Assembly: GCA_021770785.1 (NCBI GenBank)
Contig: JAETQH010000011.1
Location: 1-64,000, forward strand
DNA length: 64,000 nt
Reading direction: 5' to 3'
Source of the DNA: Lachnospiraceae bacterium
Lineage (GTDB): Bacteria > Bacillota > Clostridia > Lachnospirales > Lachnospiraceae
The position numbers and the translations under genes were made by a program. Shown here piece after piece: positions 41,959 to 50,264 of this stretch. A model generated the notes under the pieces. The model saw only the letters and a program-made list of their open reading frames with translations. It was not told the origin of the DNA and searched no databases. Numbering within the stretch: the stretch's first letter is position 1; each line of letters begins with the position of its first letter.

Positions 41959-44900
41959 ATGGCAAAAATGAGAGTCAACGAACTTGCAAGAGAATTAGGA
42001 ATAGAAAATAAACAGATTATAGAATTTTTAAGCACTACGGAATACGCAGTGAAGTCCCACAGCAGCAATGTGGAGGAAGAAGCACAGAAGCTGGTACGGG
42101 GAAAATTTACAAAAGGAGGAGAGGGAGCACCCGCAAAAGCAGAAGGCAAAGAAGCGCCTGCCATAAGGGCAGGTCAGGCGGCAGAGCCGAAAAAAGAGGC
42201 GCCGAAGGCAGAAGTAAAGCAGGCGGCGGAAGAGAAAAAGGAAGTTGCGGGAGCTGTGAAAACGGAAGTGAAAGCAGAGGCAAAGAAAGCAGAGCATATG
42301 GCTGCAAATCAGGAGAACGGCGGGGAGCGCCCAAAGAAAAAATCCAGTATAACAGCAGTATTTAATGCACAATATAGTAAACAGGGGGGTGGACGCCGTG
42401 ACGGCGGAAATAACAGACGTCAGGGACAAAATGGTACCCGTCCGGGGCAGAACGGCGGACGCCGTCCCCAGGGAGCAGCCGGAAATAACGGACGAACGAA
42501 CCAGCAGAGACCCGCAGCCTCCGGCTATGATGTAAGGAAGGCGTTTGAGCGCGCCATCAATCCGGAAGCAGCAAAGGCAGCGGAAGAGGCAGAAAGACAG
42601 GCTGCGGCAAAAGCGGCCGAGTTAGCGGCAAAGAGAGCAGCAGAGGCAGAAGCGGCTGCGGCAGCCAAAGAGGCGGCTAAGGCGAATACGGTAAAAGCGC
42701 AGGAAGTGCAGACACCGCGGGAAAATGTCTATATGAATCCGGACGGTACCAGACGCCAGAACGTATACGAAAACCGCAGCAATGAGCGCAGCGGAGGAAA
42801 CGAGCGCAGAGGCGGCAATAACGAGCGTCGGGGAGATAACAGAGGCGGAAACAGAAACCAGGGCGGCGGAAACAGAGGCGGCGGTGACAGACAGCAGCGC
42901 CCGTTTGGAGAGAGAGGCGGCAGAGGTGATGGCAGTCAGAAACCTTATCAGAATGGCAGACCGGGCCAGAATGGCGGTCAGGGTGACAGAAACGGCAGCA
43001 GAGGCAATTCATATCGCGGCAAGGAATCTAATTCCGGCAGACTGGACCGTGAGATTGACCGCTTTAATAAAGAAACTGCCATTGCACCGGAAGAACTTCG
43101 TGGCAAAGAGTCGAGGGAACGTGACAAAGATAGGGGCAAAAACACAAAGCAGAGGAACGATTACGATGCTCTCGGCGGCAAGAAGCAGGAGCGCTTTGTC
43201 AATCTGGAGAAGAACGGCGGCAAAAAGAAACCGCAGCAGCCTCAGCCAAAGCAGGAGGAAGAGGTAATCAAGACTCTGGTGCTGCCGGAAAAACTCACCA
43301 TCAAAGAGCTTGCTGACAAGATGAAAGTCCAGCCGGCAATGATTGTGAAAAAATTGTTCTTAAAGGGAACGATGGTAACGGTAAACCAGGAAGTAGACTA
43401 CGAAACCGCAGAGGAAATCGCTTTAGAGTTCAACTGCATCTGCGAGCCGGAAGAGAAAATCGACGTAATTGCAGAGCTGTTGAAGGAGGAGGACGATCCG
43501 GAAGAGACTTTAGTGGCACGTCCGCCGGTTGTCTGTGTTATGGGTCATGTTGACCATGGTAAAACCTCCCTGTTAGACGCCATCCGTTCCACCCGTGTGA
43601 CGGACCGTGAGGCAGGCGGTATCACCCAGCATATCGGTGCGTCTGTTGTCAGCATTAACGGACAGAATATTACCTTCTTAGATACACCGGGACACGAAGC
43701 TTTTACCGCTATGCGTATGCGTGGTGCAAACTCCACGGATATTGCAATCCTTGTGGTTGCCGCAGATGACGGTGTCATGCCCCAGACGGTGGAGGCAATC
43801 AACCATGCAAAGGCGGCAGGGGTAGAGATTATCGTTGCCATCAATAAGATTGATAAGCCCAGCGCCAATATCGAGAGAGTAAAACAGGAGTTATCCGAGT
43901 ATGAGCTGATTCCGGAGGATTGGGGCGGAAGCACGGTATTCTGTCCGGTATCCGCGCACACGAAAGAGGGTATTGATAACCTTCTGGAAATGATTCTGCT
44001 TACTGCAGAGGTATTAGAGTTAAAGGCCAATCCGAAGCGTAATGCAAGAGGTCTTGTCATCGAGGCACAGTTAGATAAGGGACGGGGTGCCGTTGCCACC
44101 GTATTGGTACAGAAGGGTACCTTAAGAGTGGGCGAGCCGGTGGCATGCGGCAGCTGCTATGGTAAAGTCCGTGCCATGATTGACGACCAGGGAAGAAGAG
44201 TCAAAGAGGCAGGACCTTCCACACCGGTAGAGATTTTAGGTCTGTCTGCCGTACCGGAGGCAGGAGAAACCTTTGTTTCCACCGATACGGAGAAAGAGGC
44301 GAGATCTTTTGCGGAAACCTATATTTCCGAGAGCAAGAACAAACTGATTGAAGATACCAAGGCAAAGATGTCCTTAGACGATTTGTTCTCACAGATTCAG
44401 TCAGGAAATGTGAAAGAATTAGATATTATTGTAAAGGCGGATGTACAGGGTTCTGTAGAAGCCGTAAAACAGAGTCTTGTCAAGCTGTCCAACGAAGAAG
44501 TGGTAGTCAAGGTAATCCACGGCGGCGTGGGTGCCATCAACGAGTCCGATGTCAGCTTAGCCTCCGCTTCTAATGCAATTATCATCGGCTTTAATGTGCG
44601 TCCGGACCAGACGGCAAAGGTTACCGCAGAGCGGGAAAATGTAGACGTGAGACTTTATAAGGTAATCTACAATGCCATCGAGGACGTGTCCGCAGCCATG
44701 AAGGGAATGTTAGACCCGATTTTCGAGGAAAAGGTCATCGGTCATGCGGAAGTGCGCCAGATTTTCAAAGCCTCCGGTGTGGGAAATATCGCAGGTTCTT
44801 ATGTGCTTGACGGTGTATTCCAGAGAGGCTGCCAGGTTCGTATTACCCGTGAGGGAGAGCAGATTTTCGAGGGAAATCTCGCATCCTTAAAACGTTTCAA

Positions 44901-45018
44901 AGACGACGTAAAAGAGGTAAAAGCGGGCTACGAATGCGGTCTGGTATTTGAAGGCTTTAATGATATCGCTGAGTTAGATGTGGTAGAAGCCTACACCATG
45001 GTGGAGGTACCACGCTAA
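41959..45018 (+). CDS. infB: Translation initiation factor IF-2
   Basis: 1019 residues. GTPase that brings initiator tRNA to the 30S subunit. Amino-terminal IF2-N motif [20 protein letters not shown]; then about 390 residues of low complexity, first Ala/Glu/Lys-rich, later Gly/Arg/Asn/Gln-rich ([20 protein letters not shown]). A second IF2-N domain precedes the G domain with [29 protein letters not shown] and NKIDKP; domains II-IV follow. ATG 41959 is preferred because family members start MAK; GGAGG is 11 nt upstream. An ATG at 41941 overlapping the ylxQ stop would add 6 residues and cannot be excluded. Confidence 0.96.
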   Translation: MAKMRVNELARELGIENKQIIEFLSTTEYAVKSHSSNVEEEAQKLVRGKFTKGGEGAPAKAEGKEAPAIRAGQAAEPKKEAPKAEVKQAAEEKKEVAGAVKTEVKAEAKKAEHMAANQENGGERPKKKSSITAVFNAQYSKQGGGRRDGGNNRRQGQNGTRPGQNGGRRPQGAAGNNGRTNQQRPAASGYDVRKAFERAINPEAAKAAEEAERQAAAKAAELAAKRAAEAEAAAAAKEAAKANTVKAQEVQTPRENVYMNPDGTRRQNVYENRSNERSGGNERRGGNNERRGDNRGGNRNQGGGNRGGGDRQQRPFGERGGRGDGSQKPYQNGRPGQNGGQGDRNGSRGNSYRGKESNSGRLDREIDRFNKETAIAPEELRGKESRERDKDRGKNTKQRNDYDALGGKKQERFVNLEKNGGKKKPQQPQPKQEEEVIKTLVLPEKLTIKELADKMKVQPAMIVKKLFLKGTMVTVNQEVDYETAEEIALEFNCICEPEEKIDVIAELLKEEDDPEETLVARPPVVCVMGHVDHGKTSLLDAIRSTRVTDREAGGITQHIGASVVSINGQNITFLDTPGHEAFTAMRMRGANSTDIAILVVAADDGVMPQTVEAINHAKAAGVEIIVAINKIDKPSANIERVKQELSEYELIPEDWGGSTVFCPVSAHTKEGIDNLLEMILLTAEVLELKANPKRNARGLVIEAQLDKGRGAVATVLVQKGTLRVGEPVACGSCYGKVRAMIDDQGRRVKEAGPSTPVEILGLSAVPEAGETFVSTDTEKEARSFAETYISESKNKLIEDTKAKMSLDDLFSQIQSGNVKELDIIVKADVQGSVEAVKQSLVKLSNEEVVVKVIHGGVGAINESDVSLASASNAIIIGFNVRPDQTAKVTAERENVDVRLYKVIYNAIEDVSAAMKGMLDPIFEEKVIGHAEVRQIFKASGVGNIAGSYVLDGVFQRGCQVRITREGEQIFEGNLASLKRFKDDVKEVKAGYECGLVFEGFNDIAELDVVEAYTMVEVPR

Positions 45019-45078
45019 GGTCGTAGGATTATTAAGAGGGCTTGTTTTTTAGAGGGAAGCCGTATATGGAGATAGAGA

Positions 45079-45477
45079 ATGAGGAAAAACAGCATAAAGA
45101 ATACCAGAATCAATGGAGAAGTGCAGAGGGAACTTAGCAACATTATCCGTGGAGAAATGAAAGATCCACGGATTAATCCCCTCACCAGTGTGGTGGCGGT
45201 GGAGGTTGCCCCGGACTTAAAGACCTGCAAAGCCTATATCAGTGTCTTAGGGGACGAAGAATCCCAGAGGAACACCTTAGCAGGGTTAAAAAGCGCCGAG
45301 GGCTTCATTCGCAGCAAGCTTGCAAAAAGCATTAATTTAAGGAATACGCCGGAAATCAGATTTGTCTTAGACCAGTCCATTGAGTATGGCGTGAAGATGT
45401 CGAAGATGATTGACGAAGTGACGAAAGACATCCGGGACGAAGAGAACGGCGGCAATGACAGTGCAGATGAGGAATAA
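45079..45477 (+). CDS. rbfA: 30S ribosome-binding factor RbfA
   Basis: 132 residues. KH-like protein for 16S rRNA maturation. TRINGEVQRELSNIIRGEMK, DPRINPLTSVVAVEVAPDLK and the end of the fold PEIRFVLDQSIEYGVKMSKM are typical. It follows infB after 60 nt and precedes the nrnA-like gene by 3 nt. GGAGATAGAGA lies before the ATG. Confidence 0.96.
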   Translation: MRKNSIKNTRINGEVQRELSNIIRGEMKDPRINPLTSVVAVEVAPDLKTCKAYISVLGDEESQRNTLAGLKSAEGFIRSKLAKSINLRNTPEIRFVLDQSIEYGVKMSKMIDEVTKDIRDEENGGNDSADEE

Positions 45478-45480
45478 TCT

Positions 45481-46431
45481 ATGACAAATCTGGATGATTT
45501 TTTAAAAGAGGCAGAGACGGTTGCCATCGCAGGGCATATCCGCCCCGACGGCGATTGCGTCGGCTCCTGCCTTGCCACTTACAACTATATAAAAACCTGC
45601 TATCCCAAGATAGAAGTGGATTTGTATTTAGAGCCGATACCCAATATTTTTAAGTTTTTAAAACGGGCGGAAGAGATTATCAGTGACTGTTCCTCCGATA
45701 AGGCTTACGACCTTTTCATTTCCCAGGACTGCGGGGACGAGGGGCGTCTTGGGGAAGCGGTGAAATATTTTCACGGCGCAAAAAAGACGATCTGTATCGA
45801 CCACCATATCAGCAACCGGAGCTTTGCCATGGAAAACTATATTTTCCCGGAGGCAAGCTCTACCTCGGAATTAATTTTTGAACTGATACCAAGGGAGCGT
45901 CTGACAAAAGAGATTGCGGAGTGCATTTATACCGGAATTATTCATGATACCGGGGTATTCCAGTATTCCTGTACCTCTGAGAAAACCATGGAGGCGGCAG
46001 GGGTGTTAATGTCTCTTGGTATTGATTTTCCTAAAATTGTGGACAAGACCTTTTTTACCAAAACTTATAACCAAAACCGGATTATGGGTTTAGCGCTGGT
46101 AAAGAGCAGGCTGCATTTAGACGGAAAATGTATTTCCAGTATCATTACCTTAGCGGAGATGGAAGAGTACGAAGTACTTCCGAAGCATTTAGACGGGATT
46201 GTGAGCCAACTGCGGGTGACGAAGGACGTGGAGGCGGCAATCTTTTTCTATGAGACAGAGCCCGGAAAATTCAAAGTCAGCACCCGTTCCGCCAGCTATG
46301 TAGACGTGTCGCAGATTGCGGTAAAATACGGCGGCGGCGGACATAAGCGTGCAGCCGGTTTTTCGGTAGAAGGCGATGCAGAGAAACTGATTGAGATGAT
46401 AGTTGCAGATGTTGCGGAGCAAATACGGTGA
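45481..46431 (+). CDS. DHH family phosphoesterase, NrnA-like nanoRNase/pAp phosphatase
   Basis: 316 residues. Degrades very short RNAs and 3'-phosphoadenosine 5'-phosphate. Motifs: AGHIRPDGDCVGS, SQDCGDEGRLG, the DHH triad in CIDHHISNRSFA, TGIIHDTGVFQYSCTS, and the DHHA1 domain end KYGGGGHKRAAGFSV. It sits between rbfA and truB, the standard place in Clostridia. Three nucleotides separate it from rbfA, indicating coupled translation. The call between NrnA and a phosphatase-only relative is by family and context. Confidence 0.93.
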   Translation: MTNLDDFLKEAETVAIAGHIRPDGDCVGSCLATYNYIKTCYPKIEVDLYLEPIPNIFKFLKRAEEIISDCSSDKAYDLFISQDCGDEGRLGEAVKYFHGAKKTICIDHHISNRSFAMENYIFPEASSTSELIFELIPRERLTKEIAECIYTGIIHDTGVFQYSCTSEKTMEAAGVLMSLGIDFPKIVDKTFFTKTYNQNRIMGLALVKSRLHLDGKCISSIITLAEMEEYEVLPKHLDGIVSQLRVTKDVEAAIFFYETEPGKFKVSTRSASYVDVSQIAVKYGGGGHKRAAGFSVEGDAEKLIEMIVADVAEQIR

Positions 46432-46460
46432 AGCCGTAAACCCTTCGGAAGGGAGAATTT

Positions 46461-47396
46461 ATGATAAGCGGAATTATCAATGTATATAAGGAAAGGGGCT
46501 ATACCTCCTTTGACGTGGTGGCGAAGCTGCGGGGAATTTTAAAGACAAAGAAAATCGGGCACACAGGTACACTTGACCCGGATGCGGAGGGAGTGCTGCC
46601 TGTGTGTCTTGGCAAAGCCACAAAGGTATGTGAGCTTTTGACGGACAAGCAGAAGGAGTATGAGGCGGTGCTGCTTCTCGGAAGGGTGACGGACACCCAG
46701 GATATTTCCGGAACCGTGTTAAAGGAGAGGGAGGTAGGTGCCACAGAGGAAGAGGTAAGGAATGCCATTCTGAGTTTTGTGGGAAACTATATGCAGGTGC
46801 CGCCCATGTATTCCGCCTTAAAGGTGGACGGAAAAAAGCTCTGTGACTTAGCAAGGGCAGGGGTGACGGTGGAGCGTAAGGCAAGGCAGGTGGAGATATT
46901 TTCCATTGATATTTTAGAGGTCTGCCTGCCCCGGGTGAAAATGCGGGTAAATTGCTCGAAGGGCACCTATATCCGTACTCTCTGTGAGGACATCGGTGAA
47001 AAGCTTGGCTGCGGCGGCTGTATGGAAAGTCTGCTGCGCACCCGGGTATCGGAGTTTAGGCTTCAGGAAGCACTGACCTTAGGGGAGATTGAAAAACGGG
47101 TAGAAAAACAGGGAGCAGGGATTTCGCCGGAGCAGTGGGAGGCGTCTGTCTTTGACTTTATCCAATCCGTGGATTCCGTGTTTTTACAGTATGAAAAAGC
47201 AGTGGTAAAGGAAGCCTGGAATAAAGTGTTATATAATGGAAACCGGTTGACACCGGAGGCGTTTGTCTGTTATCAGGAAAAATGGAAGAAGGACAATATC
47301 CGGGTTTATGACGAAGAGGGGAATTTTATCGGCATATATGCCTATAGGAAAGGGCAGGGAGATTATAAGCCGGTAAAAGTGTTTATGGAGACATGA
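46461..47396 (+). CDS. truB: tRNA pseudouridine(55) synthase
   Basis: 311 residues. Makes pseudouridine 55 in tRNA T-loops. The catalytic Asp39 lies in GHTGTLDPDAEGVLP; KEYEAVLLLGRVTDTQDISG, QVPPMYSALKVDGKKLCDLA and CSKGTYIRTLCEDIGEKLGC are family signatures. A C-terminal part with RVYDEEGNFIGIY resembles a PUA-like tail. GAAGGGAG precedes the ATG; the stop overlaps the ribF start by 4 nt. Confidence 0.96.
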   Translation: MISGIINVYKERGYTSFDVVAKLRGILKTKKIGHTGTLDPDAEGVLPVCLGKATKVCELLTDKQKEYEAVLLLGRVTDTQDISGTVLKEREVGATEEEVRNAILSFVGNYMQVPPMYSALKVDGKKLCDLARAGVTVERKARQVEIFSIDILEVCLPRVKMRVNCSKGTYIRTLCEDIGEKLGCGGCMESLLRTRVSEFRLQEALTLGEIEKRVEKQGAGISPEQWEASVFDFIQSVDSVFLQYEKAVVKEAWNKVLYNGNRLTPEAFVCYQEKWKKDNIRVYDEEGNFIGIYAYRKGQGDYKPVKVFMET

Positions 47397-48316
47397 AATA
47401 TATCAGCAAGACAACGGAATTTTATATCGAAGAGCCCACCGTGATGTCCTTAGGGAAATTTGACGGGATTCACAGGGGGCATGAGCTTTTGATGGAACAC
47501 CTTTCCGCAAAAAAGGAGGAAGGGCTTTCCGCAGTGATTTTTACCTTTGATATTCCGCCTAGAAAAAATGTCAGCAACGTAGAGGCGAAGGTGCTTACCA
47601 CCAATGAGGAAAAAATGCACATTTTTGAACAAATTGGGGTGGACTATTTAGTGGAGTGTCCCTTCACTGAGGAAATTATGTGCATGGAGCCGGAGGATTT
47701 TATCGAAAAAATGGTGCGTCAGCTCCATGTAAAGTGCTTCGTGGTGGGAGAGGATTTTCACTTCGGACATAACCGCAGGGGCGATTACAAAATGCTGCAG
47801 TCCTTAGCGGAAACCTACGGCTATGAGGTTCTCGTCATTGAAAAAATGAAGGAGGACGCCAGAGATATCAGCAGCACCTTCGTCCGGGAGGAAGTAGCGG
47901 CAGGCAATATCGAAAAGGCAAACCACCTCCTGGGCTACCGCTATTTTGTGACGGGAAAGGTGCTTCACGGTAACCATATCGGCGGTTCTAAATTAGGCGT
48001 TCCCACCATCAACCAGATACCGCCGGAGGAAAAACTGCTGCCGCCCTTCGGGGTTTATGTGACGGAGGTATTCATCGGGGAGCAGAAATACCGGGGAATT
48101 ACAAATGTGGGCTGCAAACCCACCATTGAGGGAAAAAATCCGGTGGGGGTAGAAACCCATCTCTTAGACTTTGCAGAGGATGTTTACGGTAAGGTGGTGA
48201 CGGTGGAATTTTTAAGCAGGGTCCGGGAAGAGCGGAAATTTGCTTCCATCGGGAAACTGAAAGAGCAGCTCCAGAACGATATCGCATATGGGCGTAATTA
48301 TTTTCGCACGGTATAA
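47393..48316 (+). CDS. ribF: Bifunctional riboflavin kinase / FAD synthetase
   Basis: 307 residues. Makes FMN from riboflavin and FAD from FMN. The amino-terminal nucleotidyltransferase has SLGKFDGIHRGHELLMEHL, VVGEDFHFGHNRRGDYKML and ISSTFVREEVAAGNIEKANH. The C-terminal kinase has GNHIGGSKLGVPTINQIPPE, GITNVGCKPTIEG and VETHLLDFAEDVYGK. It ends the nusA-infB-truB operon. No FMN riboswitch is present here, so regulation follows the operon. Confidence 0.95.
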   Translation: MKYISKTTEFYIEEPTVMSLGKFDGIHRGHELLMEHLSAKKEEGLSAVIFTFDIPPRKNVSNVEAKVLTTNEEKMHIFEQIGVDYLVECPFTEEIMCMEPEDFIEKMVRQLHVKCFVVGEDFHFGHNRRGDYKMLQSLAETYGYEVLVIEKMKEDARDISSTFVREEVAAGNIEKANHLLGYRYFVTGKVLHGNHIGGSKLGVPTINQIPPEEKLLPPFGVYVTEVFIGEQKYRGITNVGCKPTIEGKNPVGVETHLLDFAEDVYGKVVTVEFLSRVREERKFASIGKLKEQLQNDIAYGRNYFRTV

Positions 48317-48390
48317 CAGGTATAACAGATTTATGTATCTTTCATGAATAATTTCAGTAAAAATGTTACATAAATATTACAAAAAAATGT

Positions 48391-48419
48391 TGACATTGTA
48401 AAAGATGGTTGTTATACTC
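48391..48419 (+). promoter_or_regulatory. Strong promoter of the NlpC/P60 gene
   Basis: Perfect TTGACA (48391-48396), 17-nt spacer, TATACT (48414-48419) with TGT extension, 54 nt before the start codon. Confidence 0.8.
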
Positions 48420-48472
48420 AAGAAAGTGAAATTGAGATTAGAATTTGTGCGGTAATCATTTGGAGGGTCAGA

Positions 48473-49618
48473 ATGAAAACAAGAATGGTAAAGGTTGTAA
48501 GCCTACTCTTAGCAGGAGCATTTGTTTTTGCGGCAGCATATACACAGAACGGAAAAAGCGCAGCGACAGGGGATGTAGCTGTGGGCGCCCGTTCGGTGAC
48601 GGCAGGAGTTTCCTATGTACAGTCACAGCAGATAGAGGAAACGGCAGACTTAGGCGGCAGTGTGGTGTCAGGCGTGACGGATGTGATGGGAAATTATCTT
48701 CTGGAGGCATCGGCTATGACCATTGACGCTGATGTGGTGGAGACGGATACCGTAACCACTGCGGCGGGACAGGCAGAGGCATTCGGCTATATCAATCTGG
48801 GCGTGGCACAGGTGGACGGAAACTTAAATGTCAGAAAAGAGCCGGGGACAGAGGCAGAGGTTGTAGGCAAGATGCCAAACAACGCAGGCTGTGAGATTAT
48901 AGAAGAGGACGGCGAATGGACTAAAATCAAATCCGGAAAAGTAGAGGGTTATGTGAAATCCGAATACCTTCTTTCCGGAGACGAAGCCCTCACAAAGGCG
49001 GCGGAGGTAAAACAGACCATCGCTACCGTAAATACCACCACGTTATATGTGAGAGAAGAGCCTAATACCGACTGTAAGATTATCACTTCCATGCCCATCG
49101 GAGAGGAACTTGAGGTAGTAGAGACTTTGGAGGGCTGGGTAAAGATTAATGTGGACAGCGACGAGGGTTATGTTTCTTCTGACTATGTGGATATTTCCGT
49201 GGAGCTGCCGAAGGCGCAGACCATGACGGAGGTTCGCTACGGACAGGGCGTTTCTGACGTGAGGGTCTCTCTGGTACAGTATGCGACCCAGTTTGTAGGA
49301 AATCCCTATGTCTGGGGCGGTACAAGCCTGACAAGAGGGGCGGACTGTTCCGGATTTGTCTTAAGCGTATTTGCCAATTATGGTATTTCCCTGCCGCATT
49401 CCTCCAGGGCGCAGGCGAACTGCGGAACAAGGATTTCATCCTCCGAGGCAAGGCCGGGCGATTTATTCTTCTATGGAAACGGCAGCAGTATCAACCATGT
49501 GGCAATCTACATCGGAAACGGACAGGTGGTTCACGCAAGCTCACCGAAATCCGGCATTAAGATTTCCGGTGCTTACTACAGAACCCCGGTTAAGGTGGTA
49601 AGAATTATCAACAACTAA
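48473..49618 (+). CDS. Secreted NlpC/P60 cell-wall endopeptidase with two SH3 domains
   Basis: 381 residues. Signal peptide: MKTRMVKVVSLLLAGAFVFA followed by AAYTQNG. Two bacterial SH3 domains follow (VDGNLNVRKEPGTEAEVVGK near 120 and TTLYVREEPNTDCKIITS near 190), which bind wall polymers. The C-terminal NlpC/P60 domain has the catalytic Cys in RGADCSGFVLSVF (near 292) and His in INHVAIYIGNGQVVHASS. It cleaves peptidoglycan stem peptides, likely the D-Glu to diamino acid bond. Strong promoter and TGGAGG ribosome binding site suggest high expression. It is monocistronic. Confidence 0.94.
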   Translation: MKTRMVKVVSLLLAGAFVFAAAYTQNGKSAATGDVAVGARSVTAGVSYVQSQQIEETADLGGSVVSGVTDVMGNYLLEASAMTIDADVVETDTVTTAAGQAEAFGYINLGVAQVDGNLNVRKEPGTEAEVVGKMPNNAGCEIIEEDGEWTKIKSGKVEGYVKSEYLLSGDEALTKAAEVKQTIATVNTTTLYVREEPNTDCKIITSMPIGEELEVVETLEGWVKINVDSDEGYVSSDYVDISVELPKAQTMTEVRYGQGVSDVRVSLVQYATQFVGNPYVWGGTSLTRGADCSGFVLSVFANYGISLPHSSRAQANCGTRISSSEARPGDLFFYGNGSSINHVAIYIGNGQVVHASSPKSGIKISGAYYRTPVKVVRIINN

Positions 49619-49627
49619 AAATAAACA

Positions 49628-49656
49628 TTTACATCTGGAAAGTTTTATGCTAAGAT
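49628..49656 (+). promoter_or_regulatory. Promoter of rpsO
   Basis: TTTACA (49628-49633), 17-nt spacer, TAAGAT (49651-49656) with TGC extension. It leaves a leader of about 115 nt. Confidence 0.7.
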
Positions 49657-49664
49657 GTATTAGT

Positions 49665-49772
49665 ATTAATGAGCCAATATTCGGTAGATGGATACTCCAA
49701 CCTTTTACTGATTATCTGGCGGTAACAGCCAACGGAATAGTTCCGTAAGGCAAAAGAAACAGAAGGAGGATT
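49665..49772 (+). promoter_or_regulatory. rpsO leader region, possible S15 autoregulatory RNA
   Basis: The 115-nt leader contains ACGGAA/TTCCGT (49732-49737, 49741-49746) and other short complementary stretches before AGAAGGAGG. S15 controls its own mRNA by leader structures in several bacteria; the specific fold here was not established. Confidence 0.4.
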
Positions 49773-49777
49773 TTTCC

Positions 49778-50044
49778 ATGATAGCAAAGGAAAAGAAACA
49801 GGAAATCATCAAAGAGTATGGCAGAACACCAAACGACACAGGTTCACCGGAGGTTCAGATTGCTATTTTAACTGCCCGTATCGAGGAGTTAAACGCACAT
49901 CTTGCTGAGAACAAAAACGATCATCATTCCAGACGTGGTCTTTTGAAAATGGTAGGACAGAGACGTGGTTTGTTAGCATACTTAAAGAAAGTGGATATCG
50001 AGAGATATCGTTCTTTGATTGAACGTTTAGGTCTTAGAAAATAA
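49778..50044 (+). CDS. rpsO: 30S ribosomal protein S15
   Basis: 88 residues. [41 protein letters not shown] and [14 protein letters not shown] are the uS15 signatures. It binds 16S rRNA helices early in assembly. rpsO upstream of pnp is the conserved order; here a strong terminator and a long hairpin separate them. AAGGAGG precedes the ATG. Confidence 0.98.
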   Translation: MIAKEKKQEIIKEYGRTPNDTGSPEVQIAILTARIEELNAHLAENKNDHHSRRGLLKMVGQRRGLLAYLKKVDIERYRSLIERLGLRK

Positions 50045-50084
50045 GACTGCAAAAACCGGAGGGAAGGATCTTCTGTCCGGTTAT

Positions 50085-50115
50085 ATAGAGCGGGAGTTCT
50101 CCCGCTCTATTTTTT
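50085..50115 (+). terminator. Intrinsic terminator after rpsO
   Basis: AGAGCGGGAG (50087-50096) pairs with CTCCCGCTCT (50099-50108); the outer bases extend it, and a run of T follows (50110-50115). Confidence 0.9.
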
Positions 50116-50130
50116 AAATGCACATGTCTT

Positions 50131-50207
50131 AGCAAAAGCACATATCCGAGACCACTGAAAAATCTATGAGAGTTCATGGGTTTTTCAGTAGTTTCGGCGC
50201 TTTTGCT
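50131..50207 (+). promoter_or_regulatory. Long pnp leader hairpin
   Basis: Three paired blocks: AGCAAAAGC (50131-50139) with GCTTTTGCT (50199-50207); CCGAGAC (50146-50152) with GTTTCGG (50191-50197); ACTGAAAAA (50154-50162) with TTTTTCAGT (50181-50189). About 25 bp in all with one internal loop and an 18-nt end loop, ending 58 nt before pnp. This is the type of structure RNase III and PNPase use for pnp autoregulation in other bacteria. Confidence 0.7.
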
Positions 50208-50264
50208 TAAAACAGTATTTTGCGAAACAGGGCAGAGATGTCCGGAACAAAAAGGAGAGTAAAC

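Noticed and set aside
42780-42960. Short repeated units in infB that could suggest a CRISPR-like or satellite repeat
   Set aside because: They are in-frame codons for Gly/Arg/Asn repeats with no constant repeat-spacer structure.
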